NCBI GenBank assembly: GCA_011048645.1
Contig: DSDR01000192.1
Location: forward strand, 1-6,098
Direction: 5' to 3'
Source: Phycisphaerales bacterium
GTDB taxonomy: Bacteria; Planctomycetota; Phycisphaerae; Sedimentisphaerales; Anaerohalosphaeraceae
Length of the DNA stretch: 6,098 nucleotides
This document shows positions 5,619 to 6,098 of this stretch, piece after piece. The notes beneath the pieces were generated by a model, which made no database searches, was not told the origin of the DNA, and worked only from the letters and a program-made list of their open reading frames with translations. The translations under genes were made by a program, and so were the position numbers. How positions within the stretch are numbered: the first letter of the stretch is position 1; each line of letters begins with the position of its first letter.

Positions 5619-6098
5619 CTATCCCGCCAACTTTGCCAAGACTGCGGCGATTCCTTCCAGCGCCGATGCATCGGGCAGCTTGAGCTTCAGTTCGATCCGT
5701 CCCTCTTCATCGGTTTCCAGACACGTTCGCAGGTGGGTCTTGATGGCTTCTCGTTTTTCTGCAAGCCGTTCCTCATCCGACGGCTGCGGCATGATTTGTC
5801 CCAGCAGATTGAACGCCGAGGTGAACAGTTCGCCGGCAGCGACAGCGATTTTTTCCTTGCGGGCGGTCTGTTCGGCGGCCTGCTTTTGCCGCTCCAGCTC
5901 ACTGACATCCAACGGGGCGTCTTCAGGCCGTCCAATCAGGATTTCCAGTCGCCGCTTGAGCGCCTCGATACCGCCGGCCATCTCGACATTCTTGACTTTG
6001 CTGTTGATATCCAATACCGCCAGTGCAACCTCTTTTTTGGCGCCCAGTGTGCCAAGCATCTGTTCTTCAATCGTCTGCTCGGTGACCAGGATATACAC
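5619..6098 (-). CDS. SNF2/Rad54-like helicase, C-terminal part (cut by the window edge)
   Basis: Only the last 159 residues are present; the frame is open through the right edge, so the start lies outside. The first visible residues, YILVTEQTIEEQMLGTLGAKK, match the segment that normally follows motif VI in SNF2-family ATPases (VYxLVTxxTIEExxL). The visible part therefore begins just after the second RecA-like domain. It continues with ALAVLDINSKV and GGIEALKRRLEILIG, a tail seen in a group of bacterial SNF2 helicases. An acidic/basic helical stretch (about 65-125, possibly coiled) and a short end domain follow. SNF2 proteins use ATP to translocate along double-stranded DNA and displace bound proteins. 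The ATPase motifs themselves are not visible, so activity cannot be judged. The stop is 5 nt before the XPB start, implying one operon. It could belong to a repair or a defence system. Confidence 0.82.
   Translation of the reverse strand: MYILVTEQTIEEQMLGTLGAKKEVALAVLDINSKVKNVEMAGGIEALKRRLEILIGRPEDAPLDVSELERQKQAAEQTARKEKIAVAAGELFTSAFNLLGQIMPQPSDEERLAEKREAIKTHLRTCLETDEEGRIELKLKLPDASALEGIAAVLAKLAG

Noticed and set aside
1..6098. CRISPR array, insertion sequence or prophage signatures
   Set aside because: No regularly spaced repeats, transposase or integrase coding, or terminal repeat pairs flanking a gene block were seen.

Overview
The window looks like ordinary bacterial chromosome. It is coding-dense and of moderate GC, with sigma70-type promoters, weak Shine-Dalgarno sequences and a tRNA whose CCA end is not encoded. 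The DUF2582-type winged-helix protein, the BipA sequence and the XPB-Bax1 pair would suit a planctomycete-like (PVC) or similar environmental bacterium. That placement rests on recalled protein style, not on a search, and is tentative.

Layout. Positions 1-229 hold no protein gene. They contain a degenerate tRNA-like segment on the + strand, which forms a long imperfect inverted repeat with the neighbouring tRNA, and a palindromic hairpin that may end the tRNA transcript. A tRNA-Val(CAC) gene lies on the - strand at 230-303 with a strong promoter just upstream of it. The 304-593 interval is a divergent regulatory region. It carries the tRNA promoter on the - strand and a TTGACA-N17-GATACT promoter on the + strand. 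The latter would give a small winged-helix gene (594-794) a 5' leader of roughly 95 nt with a possible stem-loop. The gene for the ribosome-associated GTPase BipA/TypA follows (991-2856, or from a GTG at 973), probably with its own weak promoter.

From 3027 to the right edge everything is on the - strand and converges on bipA. In transcription order it holds the C-terminal end of a SNF2/Rad54-like helicase (cut by the window edge), a complete XPB-like SF2 helicase 5 nt downstream, and a complete DUF790/Bax1-family nuclease whose start overlaps the helicase end by 35 nt. The spacing suggests one translationally linked operon.

How the genes work together. BipA and the tRNA belong to translation. 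The winged-helix protein is a putative DNA-binding regulator with no visible target. The XPB-Bax1 pair is a known helicase-nuclease partnership, best studied in archaea, in which XPB opens DNA and Bax1 cuts it. The less familiar point is its apparent operon linkage to a SNF2-type translocase. That makes a candidate three-part DNA repair or anti-foreign-DNA module, and it is the most interesting part of the window. Only its downstream part is visible here.
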